Origin: Leptospirillum sp037442005
Lineage (GTDB): Bacteria > Nitrospirota > Leptospirillia > Leptospirillales > Leptospirillaceae
DNA length: 14,744 bases
Direction of reading: 5' to 3'
Assembly: GCA_037442005.1 (NCBI GenBank)
Contig: JBBIRA010000045.1
Coordinates: 1-14,744 of the forward strand
How positions within the stretch are numbered: the first letter of the stretch is position 1; each line of letters begins with the position of its first letter. The notes beneath the pieces are model-generated. The model made no database searches, was not told the origin of the DNA, and saw only the letters and a list, made by a program, of their open reading frames with translations. Below, piece by piece: positions 1-7,620 of this stretch. The position numbers and the translations under genes are program-made.

Positions 1-591
1 TCGGGAACGGAAACATTTGCTGCCCTGAGGCTTTTTATTGATAACTGGCGCTGGCAGAATGTGCCATTTTATCTGCGGACCGGAAAACGTCTTCCCCGGC
101 AGATTTCAGAGATTGTCATCACCTTTCGCCAAGTGCCGCATCGCTCCTTTCCGATGGACTCATCATTGGGGTGGCAGCCTGCCCGGCTGGTGATCTCGAT
201 CCAGCCGGAAGAAGGGATCATCCTCCGGTTCCAGGCCAAATATCCCGGTCAGAAACTTCATCTGAGGCCGGTTGAGATGAAATTTTCATACCGGGAATCC
301 TTTTCTTCCCCTTCCCCCGAAGCGTATGAGACCCTTCTCTGGGATGTCATGAGAAACGATGCCACCCTGTTTATGCGCTCAGACCAGATCGATGCGGCGT
401 GGAGTCTCCTGTCTCCCGTCATCGAAACGTGGTCGCTGGCCCCTCCCAGTGATTTCCCCAATTACCCCGCGGGCTCCTGGGGGCCTGAAGCCACGCTCGG
501 GCTTCTGGAGAAGCCGGAGCATTTCTGGCCCATCTATAATGACCCGGACGGGCTGATAAAAAATGGGACAACAAAGAAAAAGCACTCCTGA
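1..591 (+). CDS. zwf: Glucose-6-phosphate 1-dehydrogenase, C-terminal part (5' end outside window)
   Basis: The frame is open from base 1, beginning SGTETFAALRLFIDNWRW, and stops with TGA at 589-591, so about 196 C-terminal residues are visible. The run NVPFYLRTGKRLP is the highly conserved substrate-side motif of G6PD. Further family marks follow: LVISIQPEEGIILRF, the YETLLWDVMRNDATLFMRSDQIDAAW block, and the closing PAGSWGPEA segment. The enzyme oxidises glucose-6-phosphate to 6-phosphogluconolactone with reduction of NADP, feeding the oxidative pentose phosphate pathway in the cytoplasm. The N-terminal dinucleotide-binding fold lies outside the window. The GTG at 61 is an internal valine, not a start. 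The PPK2 gene follows 32 bases later on the same strand without a visible terminator, so the two are probably co-transcribed. Confidence 0.95.
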   Translation, partial: SGTETFAALRLFIDNWRWQNVPFYLRTGKRLPRQISEIVITFRQVPHRSFPMDSSLGWQPARLVISIQPEEGIILRFQAKYPGQKLHLRPVEMKFSYRESFSSPSPEAYETLLWDVMRNDATLFMRSDQIDAAWSLLSPVIETWSLAPPSDFPNYPAGSWGPEATLGLLEKPEHFWPIYNDPDGLIKNGTTKKKHS

Positions 592-623
592 TCCGCGAGG
601 ATCCGGCGGTGCCGGGAGGGAAA

Positions 624-1496
624 ATGAAAAGTCAGTCAGAGGATTTCCGGGTCCGGGAGGGGCAGATGGTCTCCCTCGACCAGTGGCCGACGGTCAGTGA
701 ACCGCTGTATGAAACAAAAAAACAGGCGGAAAAAATCCTGTCCAGACATATCCATGATCTCTCCGATCTCCAGTATCTGCTCTATGCGTCGAATACGTAT
801 TCGCTCCTTCTGATTTTCCAGGCAATGGATGCCGCCGGGAAAGACGGGGCGATTGCCCATGTCATGTCAGGGGTCAACCCCCAGGGGTGTCAGGTATACA
901 GCTTCAAGCACCCCAGTGCCGAAGAGCTCGCGCACGATTTTTTATGGAGGACGTCACGCAGTCTTCCGGAGAGGGGGCGGATCGGGATCTTTAACCGCTC
1001 TTATTACGAAGAGGTCCTGATCGTCAGGGTCCATCCGGAAATTTTGAACGCGCAGGGACTTCCCCTTCTTACGGATCAGAAAAAAACCTTATGGGACGAC
1101 CGTTACCGCTCCATCATGGAACTGGAGAAACACCTTTACCGGAACGGGACAAGGACGATCAAGTTTTTTCTCCATTTGTCGGAGGAGGAACAGAAGAAAC
1201 GGTTTATCGAACGGATTGACAATCCCCAGAAAAACTGGAAGTTTTCCGCCGCGGACATGACAGAAAGAACCTACTGGAAGCAGTATATGAAAGCGTATGA
1301 GGAATGCCTGTCGCATACGAGTCTCGAGGTCGCCCCCTGGTACATCATCCCGGCCGATGACAAGAAAAACGCCCGGTTACTGATCTCCCGGGTTATTCTC
1401 GAAACGCTTGAAAGTCTTCATATGACCATTCCAACGGTCGATGGCAGGCGTTTAAAAGAACTGAAAGCCATCAGGAAAGAGCTTTCATCCGGGTAG
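624..1496 (+). CDS. ppk2: PPK2-family polyphosphate kinase / polyphosphate:nucleotide phosphotransferase
   Basis: A 290-residue soluble protein of usual PPK2 size. It has the Walker A-like loop FQAMDAAGKDG (about 65-75; D69 and K73), the Walker B-type block GIFNRSYYEEVLIVRVHPE (about 121-139), and the lid region KKRFIERIDNPQKNWKFS (about 191-208). PPK2 enzymes move phosphate between polyphosphate and nucleotides. The HDFLWR and FNRSYYEEVLIVRVHPE signatures recall class III enzymes that phosphorylate AMP and ADP from polyphosphate, but the class is my inference. Start choice: GTG 609, ATG 624 and ATG 666 are all in frame. ATG 624 has GGGAGG (614-619) just upstream. ATG 666 also has a good GGGAGGGG (655-662) and cannot be excluded. 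The gene follows zwf closely, and its last 12 bases overlap the end of the opposing methyltransferase gene. Confidence 0.93.
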   Translation: MKSQSEDFRVREGQMVSLDQWPTVSEPLYETKKQAEKILSRHIHDLSDLQYLLYASNTYSLLLIFQAMDAAGKDGAIAHVMSGVNPQGCQVYSFKHPSAEELAHDFLWRTSRSLPERGRIGIFNRSYYEEVLIVRVHPEILNAQGLPLLTDQKKTLWDDRYRSIMELEKHLYRNGTRTIKFFLHLSEEEQKKRFIERIDNPQKNWKFSAADMTERTYWKQYMKAYEECLSHTSLEVAPWYIIPADDKKNARLLISRVILETLESLHMTIPTVDGRRLKELKAIRKELSSG

Positions 1497-2144
1497 CGTG
1501 TGACCCTTTCCAATGGCTGTTTTGTTTTCCTGCTTCTCCCAGATCCCCAGGATAAAGGGTGTTTTGTGAAGGCTGAATCTCTTTTGCTCGACCGGTACCA
1601 GATATTGCCGGAGTGATTGTTCAATGTTCCTGTCGAGGTGGCATCCGTCGGCCAGATGTTTCCAGAGCGGCGTCAGCGTTTTCTGGAGACCAAACATCCA
1701 GGGGCTGTCACTTGAGACATGCTCTAAGATCAGAAGTCTTCCTCCTGGTTTCAGGACGCGCTCGACCTCACGGGCACTCGCTTCAAGATTCTGTACTGAG
1801 CAGAGAACAAGGGTAATGAGAACGGTATCGAAAGATCGATCCCGGAATGGCAGCTCCCCCGCCGACCCGAGAACCGGATCCCCGAAGCGTTTCATCGATT
1901 TTTCGAGCGCTTTTTTGAGCATCCATGGGTTGTATTCGAGAAAGACCCTTTTTCCCGCCTGAGGCCCTTCTCCTGAGGGGACCGTGGGGGGATAATAGGG
2001 GAGATTCGCTCCGGTCCCGGCACCGATTTCAAGGATGTCTCCCTGAACGTTGGGAAGCAGGTATTGTCTTGCCCGGGCGAAGTGAGACTGCTCCATTCCC
2101 TGAAGCAGACGGTCATAGACGGTGGCAAACAGTCGCGATGGCAT
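1485..2144 (-). CDS. Class I SAM-dependent methyltransferase (type 11 / UbiE-like)
   Basis: 219 residues with the class I Rossmann methyltransferase signatures in order: motif I ILEIGAGTGANL (about 37-48, binds S-adenosylmethionine), LEYNPWM (about 69-75, the acidic residue expected to bind the ribose), GELPFRDRSFDTVL (about 96-109), LVLCSV, and LKPGGRLLILEH (about 131-142). The acceptor substrate cannot be read from sequence. Overall it resembles the phospholipid N-methyltransferase / UbiE-like group. Start choice: a TTG at 2165 would add seven residues, but ATG 2144 has a purine-rich GGGGGGAT about 6 bases upstream and fits the family N-terminus. It converges on ppk2 with a 12-base overlap of the two 3' ends, so neither gene has room for its own intergenic terminator. 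Confidence 0.9.
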   Translation of the reverse strand: MPSRLFATVYDRLLQGMEQSHFARARQYLLPNVQGDILEIGAGTGANLPYYPPTVPSGEGPQAGKRVFLEYNPWMLKKALEKSMKRFGDPVLGSAGELPFRDRSFDTVLITLVLCSVQNLEASAREVERVLKPGGRLLILEHVSSDSPWMFGLQKTLTPLWKHLADGCHLDRNIEQSLRQYLVPVEQKRFSLHKTPFILGIWEKQENKTAIGKGHTLPG

Positions 2145-2330
2145 GACAGATCCCCCCAAGAACAACTTTCCCTCGACCCCATTATCCGAAGTGATCCTTG
2201 AAAGATCCTTTGGATCAGTGTCATTTAAGCCACTTGTGTAAAAGAGTGCAATAGGTTCATGATATTCTACGAGGCATGCTCTTATCTTTGGAAGTGCGAT
2301 TCATGCAGTTGATGGAAAAAAGGGTTATTC

Positions 2331-3572
2331 GTGCAGAGCAGGTATTTTGAACAGGTATTTTCACATCTTGAATTCGGGGAGAATCGATATACGGCCCGTT
2401 TCAACGGATATGTTCTAGAAAGTGTCTTTCAGCCGATTTTCAGCCTTTTTCATCACCGGTCCGGCGGGTCGGAAGCGCTGGTCCGGGGGGTATCACCGGA
2501 GGGAGTGCCTGTTTCCGCGTTCGAGGTTCTATCCCTGGCGGGAGGGTCCAACGAAAATCGGGTGTTCCTTGACCGGCTTCTGAGAACATTGCACATCGCC
2601 AATGTTTCCCTTGTTCCCCGGGAAAAACAATGGATTTTTTTAAACCTCGACCCTTTCGCGGCGGTGTCCGGCCGTCTTTTTGGCTCTTTCTTTGAAAGTC
2701 TTCTCTCTCATTTTTCGATCCGTCCCTATCAGGTCGTGGTGGAAATTCTTGAAAGCGGAATCGAGGATGAGAAAGTTCTTTACGAGTCGGTTCAATACTA
2801 CCGGAAAATCGGCTGTCTTCTGGCGATCGATGATTTTGGTGCGGGCCATTCCAATTTCGACAGAATCTGGTCGTTGAGGCCGGACATCGTCAAGGTCGAT
2901 CGTTCAATGATCACGGGGGCCGCAGAGAATGGCCGGATTCGCCGGTTGATTCCGGGTGTTGTTTCTCTCCTCCGGGAATCGGGGGCTCTTGTGGTTCTGG
3001 AAGGGGTCGAAACAAAGGAAGAGGCCCGGGTGGTCTTTGAAACGGAAGCCGATTTTGTTCAGGGGTTCTACTTTTCCCATCCAAGACAGGTGTTCCCCGG
3101 GCCACTCCCGTTGCCCCAAGAGCGGGTCATTGAAATGCTGGATCCGGCTGATCCCGTGGAGAAAAACCCGGAACTGATCCACAAGATCGGGGAGTGTCTG
3201 CTCTCCTTGCCAACCCGTCGTTCCCTTTCAGAGTTGGATCGTGTTGTGAGCAATGAAATGGGCTGTCCTGGCGCTGTCCGTTTCTATGTTCTGGATGCCC
3301 GGGGTTTTCAGCGTGGAGAAACAGTGACGTTTGATCAGCCCGGCCATTTCTGTGATTTCCGGTTTGATCCCCTTTCAGATGCCCGGGGCGCCAACTGGTC
3401 GAGGCGGGGTTATTTCAAAAATGCCATGAAGCGACCGGGCCGCGTTCAGATCTCAAGACCCTATCTCTCGATTACCGGTGCGCATTTGTGCCGGACTCTT
3501 TCGATTGCGCTCGAGTTTGCCTCCGAAATCCTTGTCTTCTGTGTCGATATCGATTGGTCTGACCATCCCTGA
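2331..3572 (+). CDS. EAL-domain c-di-GMP phosphodiesterase with C-terminal sensor-like domain
   Basis: 413 residues. The EAL domain (about 25-260) begins near the N-terminus and keeps the catalytic set: E48 of SEALVRG, N105 of LNLDP, E138 of VVEILES, D167-D168 of AIDDFGAG, K188 of VKVD, E224 of LEGVET and Q244 of QGFYF. It should therefore linearise c-di-GMP to pGpG. The C-terminal segment (about 280-410) contains GYFKNAMKRPGRVQISRPYL and ends LVFCVDIDW, which looks like a PDC/Cache-like or YkuI_C-like ligand domain. That domain call is by pattern only. No membrane segment or signal peptide is evident, so it should act in the cytoplasm. The GTG at 2331 is the only start that keeps the whole domain; the AAGGG before it is a weak ribosome binding site. 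No GGDEF domain is present. It is transcribed divergently from the methyltransferase gene. Confidence 0.9.
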   Translation: MQSRYFEQVFSHLEFGENRYTARFNGYVLESVFQPIFSLFHHRSGGSEALVRGVSPEGVPVSAFEVLSLAGGSNENRVFLDRLLRTLHIANVSLVPREKQWIFLNLDPFAAVSGRLFGSFFESLLSHFSIRPYQVVVEILESGIEDEKVLYESVQYYRKIGCLLAIDDFGAGHSNFDRIWSLRPDIVKVDRSMITGAAENGRIRRLIPGVVSLLRESGALVVLEGVETKEEARVVFETEADFVQGFYFSHPRQVFPGPLPLPQERVIEMLDPADPVEKNPELIHKIGECLLSLPTRRSLSELDRVVSNEMGCPGAVRFYVLDARGFQRGETVTFDQPGHFCDFRFDPLSDARGANWSRRGYFKNAMKRPGRVQISRPYLSITGAHLCRTLSIALEFASEILVFCVDIDWSDHP

Positions 3573-3633
3573 TGATTCCTGATGCGGGCTGCTGCTTCCC
3601 CGTTCCCCGCCATTCTTGGAAGACACTTTTTCG

Positions 3634-3662
3634 TTGACAGAGTCCAAAGTTGATTCCATAAT
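3634..3662 (+). promoter_or_regulatory. Sigma70-type promoter for the radical SAM gene
   Basis: A perfect -35 box TTGACA (3634-3639) is separated by 17 bases from CATAAT (3657-3662), a -10 box with one mismatch to TATAAT. Transcription should begin near 3669, leaving a leader of about 67 bases before ATG 3736. The DNA around it is AT-rich, unlike the coding DNA on both sides. Confidence 0.7.
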
Positions 3663-3735
3663 CAATTTTAAATATCTGAAGATGATCTCTTAAAACCTGA
3701 TGAAAGGGATTCGGTTTTCCCTGCGGGAGGATTCG

Positions 3736-5076
3736 ATGAAGAATCGCAAAAAGCTATCCCTCTTACTGATTCAGCCAACACTTCAACGCCTTGATGGTTC
3801 TCCTGTCCGATCCCGAAAACGTTTGATTATGACAATGGTGACCTCATACCTGGCAGGATTGACGCCTCTGTCGGATGAGGTGACCGTTATTGATGATAAG
3901 GTTGAGGAAATTCCCTTCGACAAGGATTTTGACTTGGTGGCCATTACCACGACGACAGGGTCGGCTCAGCGGGCGTATGAACTTTCGGCCCGGTTCCGGG
4001 CCAGGAAAATTCCGGTGGTGATGGGAGGCTTTCATGCCACGCTCCATCCTGCGGAAATCTTGACGCATGCCGATGCCGTTGTGGTTGGGGAAGCGGAGAA
4101 CGTCTGGGGACAACTGCTGGATGATGTCAGGCGTAGCCGTCTTCAGTCGCTCTACAGGGCGGATCAGCCTTGCGATATGAAGTCACTGCCCAGACCCCGA
4201 TACGAACTTCTGGACTGGAAACGGTACAGGGTTCACCTGATGCCGATTCAGGCGACCAGGGGGTGTAATTATCACTGTGATTTCTGTGAGGTTCCGGTGG
4301 TCTATGACGGAGCATACCGGATGCGGCCCATTGAAGATATTGTGAGGGAAATCGAAGAGCAGAAACGGGTGACGGGCTGCAATCAGTTCCAGTTTATCGA
4401 TGATCAGCTGACGGGAAAGCATGCCTTTGCAAGGGAGCTCTTTAAAGCCCTCAGACCGCTCGACATTACCTGGAGTTGCTTGTGGACGCTCAATACGAAC
4501 CAGGACGAAGAACTTCTTGATCTGGCCGTTCAGGCGGGGTGCCAGCATGTCAACATCGGCCTTGAAAGCATCAGTCAGGAGAGCCTGGATGCGATTCACA
4601 AAAAGCAGAATCACGTCAAGGATTATGTTCAGCTTTTAAAAGCCATGGAAAAGCGTGGACTGGTCTACTCCCTGAACCTGATGTTCGGTCTTGATCAGGA
4701 TACGCCGGACGTGTTTGAGGCAACATACCGTTTTCTGGAACAGGTCCGGGCGCCGTTGGCGTTTTTCAGCATCGTGTCTCCACGGGAAGGGACGCCGTTA
4801 AGAGCCCGTCTGGATCGGGAAAACCGGGTGATCAATCCGATGGCAGATCAGTATTCCTCCGGTCACAAGTGTATGTTTCTTCCCAAAAACATGTCTCCGG
4901 AGGAAGTGGAGAAGGGGGTGGACTGGCTTCAGCGAAAGTTTTATTCAATGGGGTCGATCGGAAAGCGGTTTCTCTTTCCGCCTTCCCCTTATGCATTCAA
5001 AAGGGACGGGATTCCTTCCAACCTGTTTTTTCATTATGTCTCAAGAAAAGGGGTCGATACGGTCGAGTACTATTGA
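3736..5076 (+). CDS. B12-binding-domain radical SAM protein
   Basis: 446 residues. The N-terminal part (about 10-140) is a cobalamin-binding-type Rossmann domain with VVMGGFHATLHP and DAVVVGEAENVW, as in the BchE-like family. The canonical DxHxxG motif of base-off B12 binding is not visible, which is usual in this group. The radical SAM core follows with the iron-sulfur motif CNYHCDFC (C177, C181, C184), then the QFIDDQLTG and GCQHVNIGLESIS barrel motifs. The C-terminal part contains DQDTPDVFEATYRFLEQ. Such enzymes use a 4Fe-4S cluster and SAM to start radical methylations, cyclisations or rearrangements; the substrate is unknown here. Start choice: an ATG at 3700 is in frame, but ATG 3736 has GGGAGGA (3725-3731) at good spacing and begins closer to the conserved LSLLLIQPT. 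It lies between two EAL genes, has its own promoter, and ends before a strong hairpin. Confidence 0.9.
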   Translation: MKNRKKLSLLLIQPTLQRLDGSPVRSRKRLIMTMVTSYLAGLTPLSDEVTVIDDKVEEIPFDKDFDLVAITTTTGSAQRAYELSARFRARKIPVVMGGFHATLHPAEILTHADAVVVGEAENVWGQLLDDVRRSRLQSLYRADQPCDMKSLPRPRYELLDWKRYRVHLMPIQATRGCNYHCDFCEVPVVYDGAYRMRPIEDIVREIEEQKRVTGCNQFQFIDDQLTGKHAFARELFKALRPLDITWSCLWTLNTNQDEELLDLAVQAGCQHVNIGLESISQESLDAIHKKQNHVKDYVQLLKAMEKRGLVYSLNLMFGLDQDTPDVFEATYRFLEQVRAPLAFFSIVSPREGTPLRARLDRENRVINPMADQYSSGHKCMFLPKNMSPEEVEKGVDWLQRKFYSMGSIGKRFLFPPSPYAFKRDGIPSNLFFHYVSRKGVDTVEYY

Positions 5077-5083
5077 TAAACAG

Positions 5084-5116
5084 AACGGTGGCCCGGGTTT
5101 TCCGGGCCTGACCGTT
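5084..5116 (+). terminator. Strong hairpin between the converging radical SAM and EAL genes
   Basis: AACGGT (5084-5089) pairs with ACCGTT (5111-5116), and GGCCCGG (5090-5096) pairs with CCGGGCC (5102-5108). This gives 13 base pairs with a 2-base bulge and a 5-base loop. It sits just after the radical SAM stop codon. The T-run (TTTTTA) comes only about 15 bases later, so this is a probable rather than textbook intrinsic terminator. It may serve both converging genes. Confidence 0.6.
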
Positions 5117-5147
5117 GGGTTCTGCTGCTGTTTTTAAACGGTATTCT

Positions 5148-5948
5148 CTAGAATTCCCAGGACAGGACGGGGGGAAGGGTTTCGAATCCCGGTTTTGCAA
5201 AAAAATATCCCTGAAAGAGCGTCACGCCCATATCTCTGAGAATCCGGGCTTCTTCAACGGTTTCAACGCCTTCTCCGATGACCTTGATGGAAAGGGCTCT
5301 GGATAATTTGACAATGGCATCCACGATCGTGATTTTTGCCGGATCGTCCTGAATCCGGGTGATCAGCTGCCGGTCCAGTTTCAGATATTCGGGGCGCAAT
5401 TGGGCCAGAAGGTTCAGGCTGGAATACCCTTCACCAAAATCATCGATGGCAATCAGAAGTCCATGCTTTCGATAACCCTCCAGAACGGACCGGAGAAAAT
5501 TCGGGTCCTCTATTTTTTCTTCTTCGGTTGTTTCCAGAATGATTTTCTCAACGGGAAACTGGCATTTCCTGGCGACCTCAAGGGTGAGCCGGATACAATG
5601 GTCCGGATTGTAGACGGCGTTGACGAGAAAATTGATGTTCAAAAACGTGTCAATGCCCAGCTGACTCGCCAGCGTGATCACTTTTGCCCGGCACAGCTGG
5701 TCGAAGCGGAACCGGTTATCCCAGTTGACCCGTGAGAGAACGCTCATGGCGCCTTCTCCGTTCAGCCCCCGAACCAGTGCTTCGTAGGAGTGAACGGTCC
5801 GGGACTCAATGTCGACAATCGGCTGAAACGCAAAGGTGAAGTCAAAGGGAAGAAGCTTATCCATCTCGCAACGGTCGCAAGTCAGAAGCTCTAAATGAGA
5901 AGCGATTTCTTCGGCAGAAGGAGTCTTTGACAGATTGGTCTTGGTCAT
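5148..5948 (-). CDS. Stand-alone EAL-domain c-di-GMP phosphodiesterase with N-terminal CxxC
   Basis: 266 residues, almost entirely one EAL domain with its full catalytic set: E56 of YEALVRG, N104 of FLNINFL, E139 of ILETTE, D169-D170 of AIDDFGEG, K190 of LKLD, E226 of GEGVET and Q246 of QGYFF. It should hydrolyse c-di-GMP to pGpG. The short N-terminal lead carries TCDRCE (C24 and C27), a CxxC pair that could bind metal or sense redox state; this is a guess. There is no membrane segment. ATG 5948 is well supported by GGAGGTCC (5954-5961 on the complement) at ordinary spacing. The gene converges on the radical SAM gene, and its upstream side was reached by the IS-A insertion at about 6057, which leaves roughly 108 bases for its promoter. 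Confidence 0.93.
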   Translation of the reverse strand: MTKTNLSKTPSAEEIASHLELLTCDRCEMDKLLPFDFTFAFQPIVDIESRTVHSYEALVRGLNGEGAMSVLSRVNWDNRFRFDQLCRAKVITLASQLGIDTFLNINFLVNAVYNPDHCIRLTLEVARKCQFPVEKIILETTEEEKIEDPNFLRSVLEGYRKHGLLIAIDDFGEGYSSLNLLAQLRPEYLKLDRQLITRIQDDPAKITIVDAIVKLSRALSIKVIGEGVETVEEARILRDMGVTLFQGYFFAKPGFETLPPVLSWEF

Positions 5949-6063
5949 CGTCCGGACCTCCGATTGTTCAACAGTCTGAAGATTGGCCTATCCTATCATC
6001 CGCGTTTGACCATGACTACTTATAAAAAAAATCGTTCTTACAATTCGTCTCTTTCGTAATGGA

Positions 6064-6074
6064 ATGGTCAGGGG
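6064..6074 (+). repeat. IS-A left subterminal inverted repeat
   Basis: ATGGTCAGGGG, exact reverse complement of 7812-7822. It lies 126 bases before the transposase start codon. Confidence 0.7.
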
Positions 6075-6128
6075 GACCTGGGGTGGGAGACCGGCATCCG
6101 ATCGGGTATCCTGTTCGGGCCAAAAAAA

Positions 6129-6159
6129 GGGAGGAAAAGCACCAGAATTCCTTCCTCCC
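6129..6159 (+). promoter_or_regulatory. Hairpin in the IS-A transposase leader
   Basis: GGGAGGAA (6129-6136) pairs with TTCCTCCC (6152-6159) around a 15-base loop. Overlapping its 3' arm, TCCTTC (6149-6154) is complementary to GAAGGA (6187-6192), which contains the transposase Shine-Dalgarno. The two pairings exclude each other, so a translational switch is possible, but this is inference. Confidence 0.35.
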
Positions 6160-6199
6160 TCAAACCCAAAGACCATTCACATTATCGAAGGAGACCGGC

Positions 6200-7285
6200 A
6201 TGAGCGTCAAGACCTCGAAGACCAAAAATTCCTCCCCAGAATCCCTCCTCGTCCGCATCGGCGTGGATCTGTCCAAGGACGCCTTCCACGTCGTGGGACT
6301 GGACGACAAAGGACACAAGATCTTCCGGAAGAAGTTCACGCGAGAGTCCTTCAAATTGTGGCTTTCCCGTCCGGATCTTCCCAGGCTGACTGTAGCGATG
6401 GAGGCATGCGGAGGGGCGCAGTGGTGGGGAAGCACCTGCCAGGTCCAGGGGCATGAGCCGATGCTGATTCCTCCTCATCAGGTCAAACCGTTCGCCACGT
6501 CGCAAAAGAATGATTATAACGATGCGGAGGCCATTTGCGAAGCATCGCTGCGGCCCCGAACCACGAAGGTGCCGGTCAAGACGCCCGAGCAGCAGGATCT
6601 GACGATGGTGCTCGCGGCACGGGCGGGGGTCATCAAGGAGCGCACCGCCCTGGCGTCGCGGATCCGGGCCTTTCTCCTGGAAAGAGGGGTCGTCCTTCCC
6701 AGGGGGATCACTCATCTCGGGGAACGCCTTTCCGAGATCCTCGATGACGGGGCAAATGCGTTGACCCAGACAACCCGATCCCTTCTCCGGAAGCTCCAGG
6801 CGAAAATCCGGACTCTGACGGATGAGATCGAGGACCTCGATCGGGAGTTGAAGAGCCTGTCCCAGGCGGACAAGACGAGCCGGCTCCTTCAGACGCAGCC
6901 GGGGTTTGGGCCGGTCATCTCCGCCGCGATGATCGCGGTCATAGGCCACCCCGCCCGGTTTAAGAACGGGCGGGATATGTCCGCCTACCTGGGGCTGGTC
7001 CCGAGCCAGCACACCTCGGGGGACAAGATCCGTCTGGGAAAGATCACCAAGCGCGGCGACAGCGGGCTTCGGAGCTTATTGGTCGAGGGGGCCAGGTCGG
7101 TCATCCAGGCGGCGGAGAGGACGGGCTCGGGCAAGATGAAGGACGGGAAGCTCCGGGCCTTTCTCCTGGCGCTCAAGGCGCGCAAGGAGTCTCCCAACAA
7201 GGTCGCGGTGGCCGTGGCCAACAAGATGGTCCGTACCGCGTGGGCTCTCTGGATGAAGGAAACGGCCTGGCGGGCGATGGCATGA
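6200..7285 (+). CDS. IS110/IS1111-family DEDD transposase (IS-A)
   Basis: 361 residues. The N-terminal RuvC-like DEDD domain has D23 in RIGVDLSKD, E68 in VAMEACG, and D105 and D108 in KNDYNDAEA. A helical, probably coiled-coil middle (about 190-225) follows. The C-terminal Tnp20-type domain has TQPGFGPVISAAMIAVIGHP (about 232-251) and GRDMSAYLGLVPSQHTSG (about 257-274); the Ser of the SG pair (S273) is the likely catalytic serine of this family. These recombinases cut and rejoin DNA with a structured guide RNA made from the element's own non-coding region. Start choice: the frame is open back to 6059, but ATG 6200 has AAGGAG (6188-6193) and begins at the usual family N-terminus, while the upstream part overlaps the inverted repeat. 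The protein appears intact. Confidence 0.93.
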   Translation: MSVKTSKTKNSSPESLLVRIGVDLSKDAFHVVGLDDKGHKIFRKKFTRESFKLWLSRPDLPRLTVAMEACGGAQWWGSTCQVQGHEPMLIPPHQVKPFATSQKNDYNDAEAICEASLRPRTTKVPVKTPEQQDLTMVLAARAGVIKERTALASRIRAFLLERGVVLPRGITHLGERLSEILDDGANALTQTTRSLLRKLQAKIRTLTDEIEDLDRELKSLSQADKTSRLLQTQPGFGPVISAAMIAVIGHPARFKNGRDMSAYLGLVPSQHTSGDKIRLGKITKRGDSGLRSLLVEGARSVIQAAERTGSGKMKDGKLRAFLLALKARKESPNKVAVAVANKMVRTAWALWMKETAWRAMA

Positions 7286-7329
7286 AAAAGACCTCAGGCA
7301 ACGGTCCTGGCGAGACGTCCATGAACAGC

Positions 7330-7620
7330 CCGTAGGAGGCGTCATCGCCTGAAGGTTTTGGTTTCCTCCCCCCGCAGTACGGTTGCCAAGGTCTGACAGA
7401 TGGCCGGAACGGAAAACCGCCTGCCAAGAGCCCGACAGCGAATGGCTTGCACGAGAGGCCGATTGAGTACATCTCAACTGGGGCATGGCAGGTGCGAATC
7501 ATCCATCGTGGCCACGGACATGGGTCCGAGAGGCCGGATATATTGGCGCGACCGATTCCTCCCATGGGGAGAATCAGTCCGACCGTAGACGGATCCAACA
7601 GATCGGCACAGAGAGACGGG
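7330..7620 (+). ncRNA. Candidate bridge-RNA-like guide RNA of IS-A
   Basis: This lies in the non-coding region after the transposase gene, where IS1111-group elements encode their guide RNA. From about 7365 to 7600 it aligns by eye with the corresponding region of IS-C (complement of about 13893 to 13650). The best block is CCGAGAGG, a few bases, then ATATATTGGCGC (7538-7549) and CCGATTCCTCCC. Visible stems: AGGCG/CGCCT (7337-7350) and GATTCCTCCC (7554-7563) with GGGGAGAATC (7566-7575). In IS-C the second stem keeps its 5' arm while the 3' arm differs but still pairs. No convincing reading frame fills the stretch. The limits are approximate, and guide-RNA function is inferred from family knowledge. 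Confidence 0.6.

Noticed and set aside
61..591. A gene starting at GTG 61
   Set aside because: The frame is open to base 1 and encodes conserved G6PD sequence before that codon, so the gene begins outside the window.
6007..6013. TGACCAT outside IS-A, matching part of its right inverted repeat
   Set aside because: Only seven bases match and the context differs from the true right end at 7812-7828. A remnant of another element cannot be supported.
6182..7012. 276-residue open frame on the minus strand
   Set aside because: It is a shadow of the IS-A transposase gene with low-complexity composition and no plausible ribosome binding site or family match.
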